A stretch of 64,000 nt of DNA from Eustoma russellianum (lineage: Eukaryota > Streptophyta > Magnoliopsida > Gentianales > Gentianaceae): contig AP025048.1 in the NCBI GenBank assembly GCA_036186865.1, forward strand, positions 30,554,852 to 30,618,851. Direction: 5' to 3'. Position numbers and translations under genes: made by a program. Under the pieces are notes generated by a model, which saw nothing but the letters and a program-made list of their open reading frames with translations, had not been told where the DNA came from and did not search any database. Position 1 is the stretch's first letter, and every line of letters starts with the position of its first letter. Positions 10,268-22,530 of this stretch are shown here, one piece after another.

Positions 10268-13200
10268 TGTAGGATCTGCAAGGCACCACTAGAAGGGGAG
10301 GGTTGAATAGGTGGTGCGGAAAGTGTGGTTTTTAAAATTTGTTTAACACTAAACAACTCAACTTCTGAAAACAGATTCTGTTTTCAGGATCAGTTTTAAA
10401 ACGTTTTTAAAACCAGGTTATAGGTCTCCAAAAATTCTGAAATTTTGAGAGAACCTAGCCTCAGATGTTATGAGGGTCTCCTAAAAATTTCAAATTTAAA
10501 TTCAACCTTTAACCCCTTCAAACATCGTTGGTGGTCAGATTGCGCAAATCTACCAGAAACGGTACACTGTCTTGAAAAATTAATTCCTATTTGTACACAA
10601 CTCCAAATGCTCTGAAAATTTAACCGCTAACCCCTTATATGTTGTATTTAAATGGGTTAAAACAGTTTTGAAAAATTCCTTCGAAAAGTTAGTCAAATAC
10701 ACTCAAAGTCTCAACCTTTGCAAGCCTGAAAATCAGACTGCACTAGTCTCAGATCTTTAGATGTTTGAATGACTTATACTTATCCAAAAGGGTTGAAACT
10801 TGTGCCAAATTAACCCTAAGACGTGTTACTTTGTTTCTGGAAATTTTCGTAATTTTTGAATTTTTTTTACTATTTGTACAAACGTAAACAAAAAGAGTAA
10901 ACTGTGCAGTAACAGAAAATAAATGTTGAAAGTAAATGGCACCGAGAATTTTATACTGGTTCGGTTATAAACAACCTACTCTAGTCTTCAAGGAACACCT
11001 TCCTTGGTTCACACTAGTCACACACATGCAATACACCTTACCACAGGGTTGATAGAGTTACACACTAACTCCAACCCTTTACAAACCTTGTACGATGAAT
11101 ACAATTCTCACGAACACCACCACCTTGCAAGAATGAAGATTGATCACACCTTGATCAATCTTTTACAAAGATATAGAATATGTGGTGGTCTATAACAAGC
11201 CTATTCAAGATTGAAAATATGAGTACAATAGACTTTCAAGAAGAAGAAAGAAAGAGAGAGTAGAAGAAGAGAGGCTAGCGTTTTTGATCTCTTGAAAATA
11301 CAATGCTTGTTCTTATCTTGTTTTTGCTCATCTTCTTTCCTTTTAAGCACATATGCAGCCGTCCCCCTTGGTCCTTCCCCTCTTGAAAATTGTCTTCTAA
11401 GTCCTTGAGACAATGTAAGACATCAATGTGACATGGTCTTGCTTACTTGTCACCTCCTCATTGGATGATCATTTAATCTTTGCTTACTTGGCACTTCATG
11501 ATAGGTTGGATGTTGTCATCATTTGATGACTTGGAAAAATCTGAATATATCACTCAAAACATGTGCCAAAATCAACATAGAATAATTTCCATAATACACA
11601 AGATTGTCACATAAATTTTTCAAGACAAAATTCCTCCCACACAAGGATAAAAATCGGCCATAATAAGTGATTACCATGCTGAATTTTCAGCATGTGATAC
11701 ATGGTGGTAAAGTTCAAAATACTTCCATTTTTCTTTGATTTTTCTTTTTAAAATAAATCATCAATTGATGGAAAATATCCTTGTCAAATTGGAAATGAAA
11801 TTTGGACACCCTTATGACCATAAATTCGGCCAAGACATATTGTACACATGCTGAAAAATTTCAGCATGTGTGATATATAAGATATCACACTTTATGGCTT
11901 TGAAACTTATTCAAAATGCTTCCAAAATATCTTCCATTGAATCACATAATTCAAGACACCAAATATCTGCATTTTAATTGAAAATTTTGGCCAGCCATAT
12001 TTTAATATGCTGAAATTTTCAGCACGTGTTTCAAATGAGACAAAGTTTGAAACCTTATCATTTGTAGCTTATTTCTTTAATTCACCAACATTGTATGATT
12101 GATTCTTGACCAATCAATATGCTAACAAGGCTCCAACTCAGCTGGAATAGGCGTGTATACATGTATATGCATGTGCTGAAATTTATTTTTTGCTAACTTT
12201 GTAAAATAGTGCACATTTAATAATACACACATGTTATATTCCAATCAGCCCTTAATTTAATTTTCTAGAACACTTTAAGATGTATGACATATGTAAAAAG
12301 TGTCTAGATACGTGTCATATGATGTGCCAAAAATGTTCCATGCATTGTGTACGTAGAAAATCGAATTTTCTATATTTATCGATTACCCGATTTTTCTCTA
12401 ATTAAATTCCAACTTTTTGCACATGTTATATATATTATGTTACACATAATATATATAATATATACTTTAACTCTCAGCACTTGGCTGGTCTAAAGTGGCA
12501 CCATTAACATGTGACAAAATTAAAATTAAAATCTCGACAATTTGGCCTTAATGTGGGGTGATTTGTGTTTGCCAACATGGAAAGAATTTTTGACTGAAAA
12601 TATTACCATAGGCACGAAATTTATGATAATTTTTGAGGTGTAGGGGCTGGCCATCTATTTATGGCAAGTATGTGACACGTTGGCGAAGTTTCGGTATTCG
12701 CCCGATACGACAATTTTCGGTTTAGAACCTTTTAACTTGTCGTATTTAATTTGTCATCACCATGACTTATGTCATATGATATAAGACCTGAATATACTCA
12801 TAAATATGAGTTAAGTATAGTGGCGTGAAGTTAACGTACGTACGTAAAATATATAACGTGTCGGTAGTACTTTGGAATACATGTGTATGTGCCTTTTTTA
12901 AAAAATCTGAAAATATATATTTATATATGTGTGTGGCCGTGTATATTAATGAGGGGGGAGGGGAAAACTTTCCTTCCTTAGCCTTGTTGCTTTTGTACCT
13001 TCTCCAAATGTAGCTTCCTTTAATGAACTACTTAGTTTTATTAACTAAGTACTTCACTTAATGAACTAGTTTAGTTCATTAATGGTGGAACCTGAAAATA
13101 GTGTAAACACAACAAATGTTTGCCATATGATGTAAGCTTTAACGCTTCATGGCTCGTTAGTACGGCAACATTATATATGAGCTAAATAAGGCAAGTAATA

Positions 13201-13279
13201 AGCAATATCATGCACACGTTTTATGTCATTCATTTAAATCACATATTTTGAAATCACTCAAACCCCCTTTTTTTCTACA
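10268..13279 (-). repeat. Element C 5' LTR
   Basis: 3012 bp and the partner of 1875-4887, with the same palindromes at 11675-11694 and 11846-11869 and a degraded third one near 12005. On the minus strand it would hold the promoter for genomic RNA. It ends in CCTACA just before the PBS. Confidence 0.9.
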
Positions 13280-13284
13280 ATATG
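13280..13284 (+). repeat. Target site duplication of element C, right copy (ATATG)
   Basis: Partner of ATACG at 1870-1874, with one C/T difference. Element A's LTR resumes directly after it with ATGTTTATACACATC. Confidence 0.75.
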
Positions 13285-15232
13285 ATGTTTATACACATCA
13301 ATCACCCACAATTTGGCTTAAATTTGTGGAGAATTCAAATTCATTTTTCTGAAAGGCATATGGCATTTTTCCTCAGCCATTGTAGATGAATATAAAACTT
13401 ATTTTATGTATATTATGTGTGATATTATATATATTACATGTATAAGAGGTTTGATTTTAATCTGAGAAAAATCGCGTAATCGACGAAAGTCAAATATTCG
13501 CTTTTCTACACCTCTACATGCTTTTTGATCTTAGTGTGACATGTGTCTAGACCGTTTTTACACATTCAAGACATATTAGAGTGTTCTAGAAAAATCAATT
13601 TAGGTATCATTGCAATTTACCATGTGTGTGAAGATTGTGCATCATTATGTGACAAACTTTACCAAAATAGAATTCAGCACATGTGCAGGAATACTACACA
13701 CCTATTTCATCCTTGTTGGAGCCTAAGGTACTTTAATTGGTGGAGGATAAGCCACACATGATTTGTGACATTGAAGAGGGCAAGACACACAAGGAAATAA
13801 TTCAAAATAACACACATGCTGAAATTTCAACACATGGAATGTGCTGGCCGATTTTGCCTTCACTCTTGCTTCAATTTTCTTCCAAAATTTAAGGAGAATC
13901 ATATCATGATTAATTGAAAATTAACCACCATGATTTTAATCATGTGTTTCAGATTTTTTTGATAGAATTTCCATCTCATTATGAAATGCCAAGGTGGATT
14001 AAAGATGGCCAATCATAAGTGACAACTAGACGAAGATAAGTCGTTCGTCCAATTATATTGCACCAAGTAAGCAAAGGTGTGTCACCATATTATACAAGGC
14101 AATCTTCCAATTTAAGACAAATTTTAAAGGGGAGAGTTCAGCTAGGGTGTATCCAATACACCTATATATAGAGGCAAAGTGTACAAGACAAGCCTAAGCA
14201 AAAAGTTCATATTCATTCAAGATCAAAGCAAGACTACTCTCTTCTTCTCTCATTCTTTTCTCTTGCTCTTAGCCTCAATCCTATCATTCTTATATTCCAT
14301 ATATTACATAGGCTTTGTGTAAACTACCCATATATGTTCATCTCATGTAAGAGGTTGATCAAGGTGTGATCACACCTTCATTTGTTCGGTGGTGGTGTTC
14401 GTGTTGCTGTTTTTGTTTGTTTGATTGTAAAAGGATAGATTTGGTGTTTAACTTCAGTCACCCTTGTATCAAGGTATTATTTGTGATTAGTGAATATCGA
14501 GGAAGGTGTCCTCAAAGACTGGAGTAGGTTTTTTTAACAAACCAGTATAAAAATCTTGGTGTTATTTACTTTCAGCACTTCTGCTTTCAGTTTCCAGTTT
14601 ACTATATCGTTTTCATACTCACGGAAAAAATAACAAACGTTTTTCAAAAGTCACAAAGTTTTGTAGAAACATAACCACACATCCTAGCTTTCATTTGGGA
14701 CAAGTTTCATCACATTTGGATAATTATAAGTCAGACAAACGTTAATAATTCTGAGACTAGTACAATCTGATTCTCATATTTACAGTGGTTGAGAACATCA
14801 ACGTGGTTGATATATTAACAAAGAGAATTTTGAAAAAATATTTCAAAAAATTAAAGTAAACATTTTAAGGGTCATACCATAACATTTTCAGGTCATTTAG
14901 AGCTGTCAATTAATAGGAATAAATTTTTCATCTCGGAGCACAGTTTCTGGCAGATTAACATAATCTGTGCAAAAAGGGTTTTTCAAGGGATTGCACTAAG
15001 AGTTTTAATCTAAAATTTTTGTTAACATATTAACAACATCTGAGAGCACATTTTCATCAAGTTTCATAATTCGTGGAGGTCTACAACTAGGTCATCTAGA
15101 TAATACAAATCAGGATCTGAAAACAGAAATTGTTTTCAGAAGTGAGTTATTTGGTGTAAAAAGTTTTAAAAACCGAATTTTCGGCACTCACTATTCAACC
15201 CTCCCTTCTAGTGGTGCTATACAGGTACTAAA
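13285..15232 (+). repeat. Element A 5' LTR, part 2
   Basis: Continues the LTR interrupted at 1874. It matches the second part of the 3' LTR from about 17610 to 19547, including the ACACATCAATCACCCACAA block. It ends at GGTACTAAA, two bases before the PBS. With part 1 the LTR is about 2646 bp. Confidence 0.8.
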
Positions 15233-15234
15233 AG

Positions 15235-15246
15235 TTGTATCAGAGC
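15235..15246 (+). other. Element A primer binding site
   Basis: TTGTATCAGAGC, one mismatch from the initiator tRNA-Met type PBS, two bases after the LTR end. Confidence 0.75.
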
Positions 15247-15288
15247 ACAGATTCACCCACTACAAGAAGATACAATAATCTTTATAAG

Positions 15289-16186
15289 ATGGCATCCACT
15301 TGTCATCAAACCGAGCAAGAACATTTGTCAAGCCAAAGGCCTCCACTTTTTGATGGTGAGGTAAATTGTGATTCTGATTCTGAATCATCCTATCATGATT
15401 TGTATGTTTAATATCTTGAATTACATAAGTTTTCCAAGACCCTTGCAAAAGAAAAGAAATGCTTAATTGAAGACAAGAAATTGTTAGAATCCTCTAACAC
15501 AAATCTTGTATCTCAATTAAACAGTTTAAAAGAGGAGTCATCTAATTTGATTGTTTCATTGAGATCTGAAATTCAATCCTTGACATCCGAAAATGTGGTA
15601 ATGAAAGACGAGATCTCATATTTGAGATCAAAAAACGAAGATCTAGAAAAGACGGCTAAACAATTCGATAGAGGAACTTGCATGTTAGATCGTCTTATTT
15701 CTTCGCGAAAACATGAAACTATTAAAAACGCATTAGGGTATATTGAAGATAATTATATACAAAACAAATCTAAAAATTTCGTTTTATCTTCATCTAAGCA
15801 ACACATGTATTTAAAACGATCGGAAAGTCTAAGAAGGCGACAGTACAATCTAGCAGCCCCATGTTGCATTTCATCGCACTACTTCTTTTTCATCGCATGG
15901 AAAGTATAATTGTGTGCCATATAGATATAAAAGAAAGCCATTGATGCATATGCGACATTCATATCATACAAATGCATCTAGATCACGTACCGTGCATACA
16001 AACCAAAATGCATATCAAAGCCGAAAATCACCTTATTTTTACAATGATAGGTTCAGCCTTTATAGATCAAATAGAAGTGATCACAACATGTACTATATTC
16101 CTTATTCATCTTTCTTTTCACCTTTTGTAAGACCAAGAAAGGTCACCCAAGTTTGGGTACCAAAAGGTACTCTTACAAAGGGTTGA
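15289..16186 (+). pseudogene. Element A gag remnant with a large internal deletion
   Basis: It starts like the C gag (MASTCHQTEQ, then SSQRPPLFDGE). At about 15360 it jumps directly to the acidic SDSDSES region that in C lies some 350 residues further on, so the capsid domain and the zinc knuckle are gone. The coiled-coil segment survives (15481-15700), and the tail ends in VWVPKGTLTKG and TGA (16184-16186). At least one frameshift separates the coiled coil from the tail (around 15850-15910). The tail is rich in Tyr, Arg and Ser and ends at the same place as in C. Confidence 0.7.
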
Positions 16187-16480
16187 ATCACTAATCCTTG
16201 AGGACCCAAAAATAAAGGGTACCTACATGATTGTTCAATTTGCAGGAATCAAATAAAAAAAGAGATGTTGCAAACAAGTGGTGATCCAAGTCTATCCTCA
16301 AAAAGAAGGTTACAAAAGGAGGATTCGTAACCTTTGGAGACAATGAAGGTAAAATAATTAGAAAGGACAATCAGAAATCCAAATACACTACAGACTTTCA
16401 GCATATTCTTTGTAAGCTACTTATCCTACGATTTATTTGATATTTCACATTTTTTTTGGTTTGAATGCGAATCTATGACA
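16187..16480 (+). pseudogene. Element A gag-pol junction and protease scrap
   Basis: Retains the GGACCCAAAAATAAAGGGTACC block and TTGCAGG (16240-16246) also found at the gag-pol junction in C and E. A degraded stretch resembling the protease FGDNEGKI region follows (around 16335-16360). The DSG active site is not recognisable and no integrase or RT follows. Confidence 0.5.
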
Positions 16481-16806
16481 TGGAAGAAAATAGCATACAT
16501 GATGAGTATGACACACTAGAAATGCATGATTTCTGATATGTTATAAAAGGCTTTTTCTTTCCATTCTTACTTATGAATTTTGATGAAATTTACAAAATAA
16601 AGGGGGAGAGAAAATCATGATTTAAGGGGGAGAGATGCATGATTTAAGAGAGAGAGAGAGAGAGAGGGAGAGAGAAAGTTAAGAGGGAGCACGATAGCAC
16701 GATATTATGGAATTCAAAATTTTAAATTTATGTATACTTGTAGGGGGAGCCATCATATTTAAATCATGGATAAATATTATTTTGCAAATCATCTAAAGGA
16801 GGAGAT
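16481..16806 (+). other. Element A 3' untranslated region with several purine tracts
   Basis: Holds tracts at about 16603-16615, 16625-16634 and 16742-16749, an (AG)n microsatellite at about 16647-16667, and the LTR-proximal polypurine tract AAAGGAGGAGA at 16795-16805. Repeated GGGGGAGA tracts in front of the 3' LTR also occur in C and E. Confidence 0.65.
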
Positions 16807-17164
16807 TGTTGAGAAATCGGGTTTTGAGTGATTTGCAAATGCATGATTTAAATGTTACGTGTTTACGAAATGCATGAAATAAGTGTAATTGATGTATGCA
16901 CATGATAAAAATGCTTTACATGTTTATATATAATGTTTCGTACTAACAAGCCATGAAGCATTAAATCTTACATCATATGGCAAACATTTGTTGTCTTTAT
17001 ACTATTTTCATGTGCCATGATTAATGAACTAAACTAGTTCATTAAGTGAAGTGCTTAAGTTAATGAACTTACTAGTTCATTAAATGAAGACATATTTTAA
17101 GAGAGCAATTTGACAACAAATTTGAAAATAGAAAGTCTCCTCATCTCACACCCTCACACACGCC

Positions 17165-17198
<34 letters not shown>

Positions 17199-19547
17199 TA
17201 TATCCATATTTTTTACGACAAACCCAGACTCTAACGATAGCTTTTGATGTCGTTGGGATATACTGGGTCTGGATGATGATGATGATGATTTTTTACGACA
17301 AACATATACTTATATTCCGACATACCACCGACACGTCATATATATTATAAACGTACGTCGACGTCACACCACTATATATACCTTAGATTTATGAGTATAT
17401 ACAGGTCTCATATCATATATTACAAGTCATAGTGCCATCAAAATTATAACGACATGTCACAAGGTCATAAACTGAAATTGTCGTATCGAGTGACTACCGA
17501 AACTTCACCGACATATCACGGACTTACTGTATAAAGATGGTCAGCCTATATACACCCAAAATACTCAAACATTTCGTGATGCACATGACAAATTCAGACC
17601 CAAATTCATACCATGTTTACACACATCAATCACCCACAATTTGGCCTAAATTTGTTGAGAATTCAAATTCATTTTTCATAAAGGCACATGGCATTTTCCT
17701 CAGCCATTGCAGCGAAATATAAACCTTATTTTATGCATATTATGTGTGACATAATATATATTACATGTCTAAGAAGTTTGATTTTAATCGGAGAAAAATC
17801 GCATAATGTCAAAAATTTGGTTTTCTACACCTCTACGTGCTTGGAACGTTTTTGATCTTAGTGCAACATGTATCTAGACACTTTTTACACATTCAAGACA
17901 TATTAGAGTGTTCTAGAAAAATCAATTTAGGCCTGATTGAAATTTACTATGTGTGTGAAGATTGTGCATCATTATGTTACAAAGTTTGCCAAAATAGAAT
18001 TCAGCATGTGTGGAGGAATACTACATGCCTATTTCATCCTTGTTGGAGCCTAGTTGGAGCTTTTTTGACCCTTTAATTGATGTAGGATAAGCCACACATG
18101 ATTGGTGACATCGAACAGGACAAGACACATAAGGAAACAATTCAAAATAACACACATGCTGAAATTTCAACACATGGAATGTGCTGGCCGATTTTGCCTT
18201 CATTCTTGCTTCAATTGTATTCCAAAATTTAAGGGGAACCATATCATGATTAATTGGAAAGCAACCATCTTGATTTTAAGCATGTGTTTTAGATTGTTTT
18301 ATGGAATTTCAAGCTCATTTATGAAGTTCTAAGGTGGATTAAAGATGGCTAATCATGAAGTGACAACCAGGCGAAGACAAGTCGTTCGTCCAATTATATT
18401 GCGCCAAGTAAGCAAATGTGTGTCACCATATTATACAAGGCAATCTTCCAAGGAATTCAAGACAAATTTTCAAGGGGAGAGCTCAGCTAGGGTGCAGCCA
18501 ATACACCTGTAAATAGAGGCAAAGTGTGTAAGACAGGGCCAAGCAAAAACTGTATATTCATTCAAGATCAAATCAAGACTACTTTCTTCTTCTCTCATTC
18601 TTTTCTCTTGCTCTTAGCCTCAAGCCTATCATTTTTCAATTCCATATATTATACAGGCTTTGTGTAAACCATCCACATACGTTCATCTCATGTAAAAGAT
18701 TGATCAAGGTATGATTAAACCCTCATTTGTTTGGTGGTGGTGTTCGTGTTATTGTTTTTGTTTTTTTGATTGTAAAAGAGTGGAGTTGGTGTTTAACTTC
18801 AGTCACCCTTGTATCAAGGTGTTATTTGTGATTAGTAAATACTGAAGAAGGTGTTCTCGAAGACTGGAACATGTTATTTTAACCGAACCAGTATAAGCAT
18901 CTCGTTGTTATTTATTTTCAGCACTTTTGATTTCACTTTCCAGTTTACTACATTGTTTTCATACTCATCGAAAAAATAGCAAACGTTTTTCAAAAATCAC
19001 AAAATTTTGCAGAAACATAACTACACATCCTGTCTTTAATTTCAGACAAGTTTCATTATATTTGGATAATTATAAGTCAATCAAATGTTAATAGTTCTGA
19101 GACTGGTGCAATCTGATTCTCAGATTTGCAAAGGTTAAGACATCAACATGGTTGACATATTTACCAAGAGAATTTTGAAAAACTGTTTTAACCATCAAAG
19201 TATACATTTTAAGGGTTATACCATAAAATTTTCAGGTCTTTTAGAGTTGTCATTAATAGGAATAAAATTTTCATTTCGAAGCACAATTTCTGGCAGATTG
19301 ATACAATCTGTACAAAAATAGTTTTTCAAGGGGTTGCACGCAGAGTTTTAATCTGAAATTTCTGTGACATTTGAACAACATCTGAGACCACATTGTTAAG
19401 GTCTACAATCAGATCATCTAGATAATACAAATCAGGATCTGAAAACAGTTTCAGAAGTGAGGTATTTGGTCTAAAAAGTTTTAAAAATCAAATTTTCGCA
19501 CTCAATATTCAGACACTCCCTTCTAGTGGTGCTATAAAGGTCCTAAA
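16807..19547 (+). repeat. Element A 3' LTR
   Basis: 2741 bp, starting TGTTGAGAAATCGG right after the polypurine tract and ending CCTAAA before the GTTAT duplication. It is longer than the 5' LTR partly because of an (AT)n run (17171-17196) and a 65-bp insertion at 17224-17288 that the 5' LTR lacks. ORFs in it are short and not conserved with the partner LTR. Confidence 0.85.
17209..17303 (+). mobile_element. Tiny non-LTR retroposon insertion with 15-bp target duplication
   Basis: The 15-mer TTTTTTACGACAAAC occurs at 17209-17223 and again at 17289-17303. The 65 bases between end in (GAT)n. The partner LTR (around 1570) has a single TTTTTTACGACAAAC, an empty site. Long target duplication, short body and a simple tail point to a severely 5'-truncated LINE or SINE copied in by target-primed reverse transcription. 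Confidence 0.75.
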
Positions 19548-19552
19548 GTTAT

Positions 19553-20212
19553 GTCACTTGTTGAATTTATTGATAAAGATATAATTTTCTTAATCATAAA
19601 AATGACCAAGCTTGGTTCAAGGCGGTTCTTATTAGATCGTAAAGGGAATCAAGCTAGTTCAAGCTGGCTTAAGCAAAACAAGGACATGCACCACAAGCGT
19701 ATGTTGAGGTCAAGCATGCACGATACTTGTAAGAAGGTCAGTCAGGAAGCTGCAGGATCACTTAGAACCATGAGGTTACTCGACTTAGCGAACGTGGGGC
19801 TTTAATATGATCCCCTTAAAGTGTGGCGATCATATCATCGCTACTGCATTTCTTATGATTGTGAGACACACATATGTGTTGGATGCAATCATTGACCGGT
19901 CCAAAGGAAGGTGTGATTGTCGAAAGCACATATGAGCAGGGTAGTGGACCCAAATGGGCCCGACAGCGAAGCTTTGAATGCATGGGTTGACTCCTCGGTG
20001 CAAAGAAAGGTAGTTAAACCGTGCTTGGAGATCCATTACATTGACCACTATGTCCAATTATTGGAAGACATTGGGATGACTCCAAAGAGCCCTAATGTTT
20101 GAAGACAATTGGTTGATGTAATTACGGTTCTATTTTGATTTTGAATTTATTATGGCAGTTTAAAGATCACATACGTTATTTACTTTCGTTTCTTGTTTAC
20201 TTTTCACCAATT
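19553..20212 (+). other. Element D leader, second segment
   Basis: Continues D after the A insertion. Short ORFs at 19551-19805 and 19917-20102 show no recognisable domain. They may be leader sequence or filler in D rather than a gene. Confidence 0.5.
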
Positions 20213-20990
20213 ATGTCTAACATTAAGGATATTATACAGTGAACAATTCAAACTATAAGCAATGGAAAGATCAACTCGAGATATTTCTAGGGATTACTAA
20301 CCTTGACACTGCATTACAGTCAGACCGACCAGCTGTGCTGACAGAAAATATCACACATGGCACACTGGATCCGATCAAACAGCATATGTCTTATGGTCAT
20401 GAAAAATTGTTGAGTGCTTTAGGGGAGACGTTTCTGAGACCACGTCGGCTGGAGAATTTTTGGCCGATCTCAAGCAAAGGTTTGTTAAGAATAAGAAAGT
20501 CGAAATAGGCAATATCTTAAAGAAATTCTGCTCTAAGCAATATTGTGGTACTGGCAGCGTAAGGGAGTACATCCTAGAGAGGACACACATGGCTTCTGAA
20601 TTGAGAAACATGAAGCTTGATGTCCCAGACAACATGTTGGTGGTCATGATTCTCAACTCTTTGCCTCCTAAATTCAAACACTTTTTGGTCAGTTACAACT
20701 ATCAAAAGGAAAAGTGGACCGTGGATGAACTTATCTCGCACTGCATACAAGAGGAGGAAAGGCTTAAGAACGAAGACCATGAGATCATGAATGCTGTCAC
20801 CACCAAGTCCGTTGGAATGAAACGTAAAGCTGCAGAGAAAATTGAAGAGCAAAAGGCAAACAAGAAGCAGAAAGGGGCAGCTAATGCCGACGCACCCAAG
20901 AGCATGTCTTGTTTCTTTGCAAGAAAGAGGGACATCTGAAGAAGAACTATACTGGTTATCATTCTTGGCTCAAGAAGAGAGGTAGGTTCT
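20213..20990 (+). pseudogene. Element D gag remnant
   Basis: Copia UBN2-type gag: NYKQWKDQLEIFLGI near the start, YILERTHMASELRN and ILNSLPPKFKHF in the middle, CIQEEERLKNED near the end, then a broken zinc knuckle in which the last Cys is Tyr (around 20905-20950). The best start is the ATG at 20213 (MSNIKDIIQ), with a one-base indel just before NNSNYKQW. A further shift is seen near 20455-20510. It resembles the gag of element K. Confidence 0.7.
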
Positions 20991-21478
20991 TAGTTGTTAT
21001 GAAGTTAATTTTATTTCAAGTATACCCACTTGGTGGGTCGATACGGGAGCCATGACTCACTTATCTATGACTATGTAGGGTTGCATCAACCATAGAAAAC
21101 CAAGGACGCTGAGAGATACGTCTATTAAGGAAATGACAGCGACACGAAGGTTGAAGCAATATGGTATTTTAGATTACTGTTGACTTCCAGTTTTTATCTA
21201 GACTTACATGATACTTTTGCGGTTCCGTCGTTTAGATGAAACCTTATTTGGTTTTATCGATTGGAAAAAAGTGGTTATTATGGTTTTCTTGGAAATGACA
21301 ATTCCATCTTTATCATACGTCTAGATTAATTGGTCACGGTAGAATGTCTGAAATTGACAAGCTTTGCTCAATAAACATTCCTTCAAACCAAGAAACCTTG
21401 CATGTCGTTATGCAAAACGTTAAAGAAAAATTAGCTTGTGAGAATTCAGGATAATTGTGGCATTGATGTTTAAGATAC
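20991..21478 (+). pseudogene. Element D protease remnant
   Basis: WWVDTGAMTHLSM at about 21028-21066 is a copia protease active site (DTG). The following 400 bases lie in shifting frames; no other motif can be followed. Confidence 0.5.
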
Positions 21479-22530
21479 GTGTCAAAAAGAAGAATGGAAC
21501 CTCTTGTCAATGACAAAATTCTCAATCCTTTAGACTTAATAGATTTTGATCCGTATGTATTTTGTGCTAAAGGAAAACAAACTAAAGTTCGAAGATATAA
21601 AGAAAATTGTGTAAACAGTCCATTAGAGTTGATCCACATGGATATAAGTGGCCATTTCAACCAGCCACCCGAAATGGTCACTCTAATTTCATCATTTTTA
21701 TTGACGACTATTCACGAGTTGGTCACATATTCTTGCTTAAGGAAAAAGCGTAAGCACTGGACATGTTCAAATCCTTTAAGGCTGAAGTTGAGTTACAACA
21801 GAACAAAAGGATTAAAGCCGTCAGATCAGACTGTGTAAGAGAATAGTACGATCGATATGATAGGTCAGAGGAGCAATGTCCAGGATCATTTGCTAAATAC
21901 CTAGAGGAAATCAGAAACGTCCCTCAGTACACCATGCTTGGATCACCAAGCATGAATGGTGTAGCTGAAAGACAAAACCATACACTTATGGACATAGTAC
22001 ATAGTATAATGAGCCAAGCTGAGCTACTATTATTCCTCCAGGGAGAATCTCTTAAAACTGCAGCTTACATCCTCAACCGAGTACCAAGTAAAGCAACAGT
22101 CAAAGACACTTTACGAGTTATTGATTAAGCGCAAGCCTAGCCTTAACCACATTAAGCTTATGGGTTGTCCAGCACAGGCAAAGCCTTAAAAACTAAATGA
22201 AATAAAACTGGACACAAAGACAGCTAGTTGCTATTTGCTATTTGTTGGTTACGTGGAAAGGTCATGAGGGTACAAATTGTACGATCCCATAAGTAAAATA
22301 TTTTTCGAGGCAAATTCAGTAAAGTTCTTTGAGAAAACTTTGGTTCTATGGGGAATGAATTTGCATCAGCAGATCATTGAGTTATATGAGGGTCACTCAG
22401 ATGTGACAGAAATGCAAATCAAACCAGCATTTGGGGAGATAGCACCAGCGCTACCTGCACCTGAGGTACCTAATCCCAGTAGTGTCACACCACAAGAACA
22501 AGAAGAATCGCTTGCAGATGCAGTTTAGGA
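21479..22530 (+). pseudogene. Element D integrase remnant
   Basis: KGKQTKVRRY and PLELIHMDISG (about 21565-21650) begin the catalytic core, and SMNGVAERQNHTL (about 21950) carries the catalytic Glu. The segment between is frame-shifted and the second Asp is not clear. AYILNRVPSK follows. The C-terminal part (22277-22528) runs into a proline-rich linker. Confidence 0.65.

Larger units (their letters stand above)
1875..13279 (-). mobile_element. SIRE-like copia element C, complete in structure, minus strand
   Basis: This 11.4-kb element lies inside element A's 5' LTR. Its LTRs are 1875-4887 and 10268-13279 (3013 and 3012 bp), with ends TGTAG...CTACA. On the minus strand the order is 5' LTR, PBS, gag, protease, integrase, reverse transcriptase, RNase H, polypurine tract, 3' LTR. 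Very long LTRs and the gag and RT style fit the SIRE/Maximus lineage. In a 300-base stretch I compared by eye the LTRs differ at about ten places, so the insertion is moderately old. Every pol domain carries at least one frame break, so it is not autonomous now. No third ORF fits in the 250 bases between pol and the LTR. Confidence 0.9.
1177..19547 (+). mobile_element. SIRE-like copia element A, non-autonomous, interrupted by element C
   Basis: Two related long LTRs flank a short internal region of 1.57 kb (15233-16806). The 5' LTR is 1177-1874 plus 13285-15232; the 3' LTR is 16807-19547. The five bases GTTAT precede the first LTR (1172-1176) and follow the second (19548-19552), a perfect target duplication. 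The internal region keeps a PBS, a fused gag remnant, a scrap of protease and a polypurine tract, but no integrase, reverse transcriptase or RNase H. It could have moved only with enzymes from a relative. LTR ends read TA/TG at the start and TAAA at the end, so the canonical TG...CA is eroded. Confidence 0.8.
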
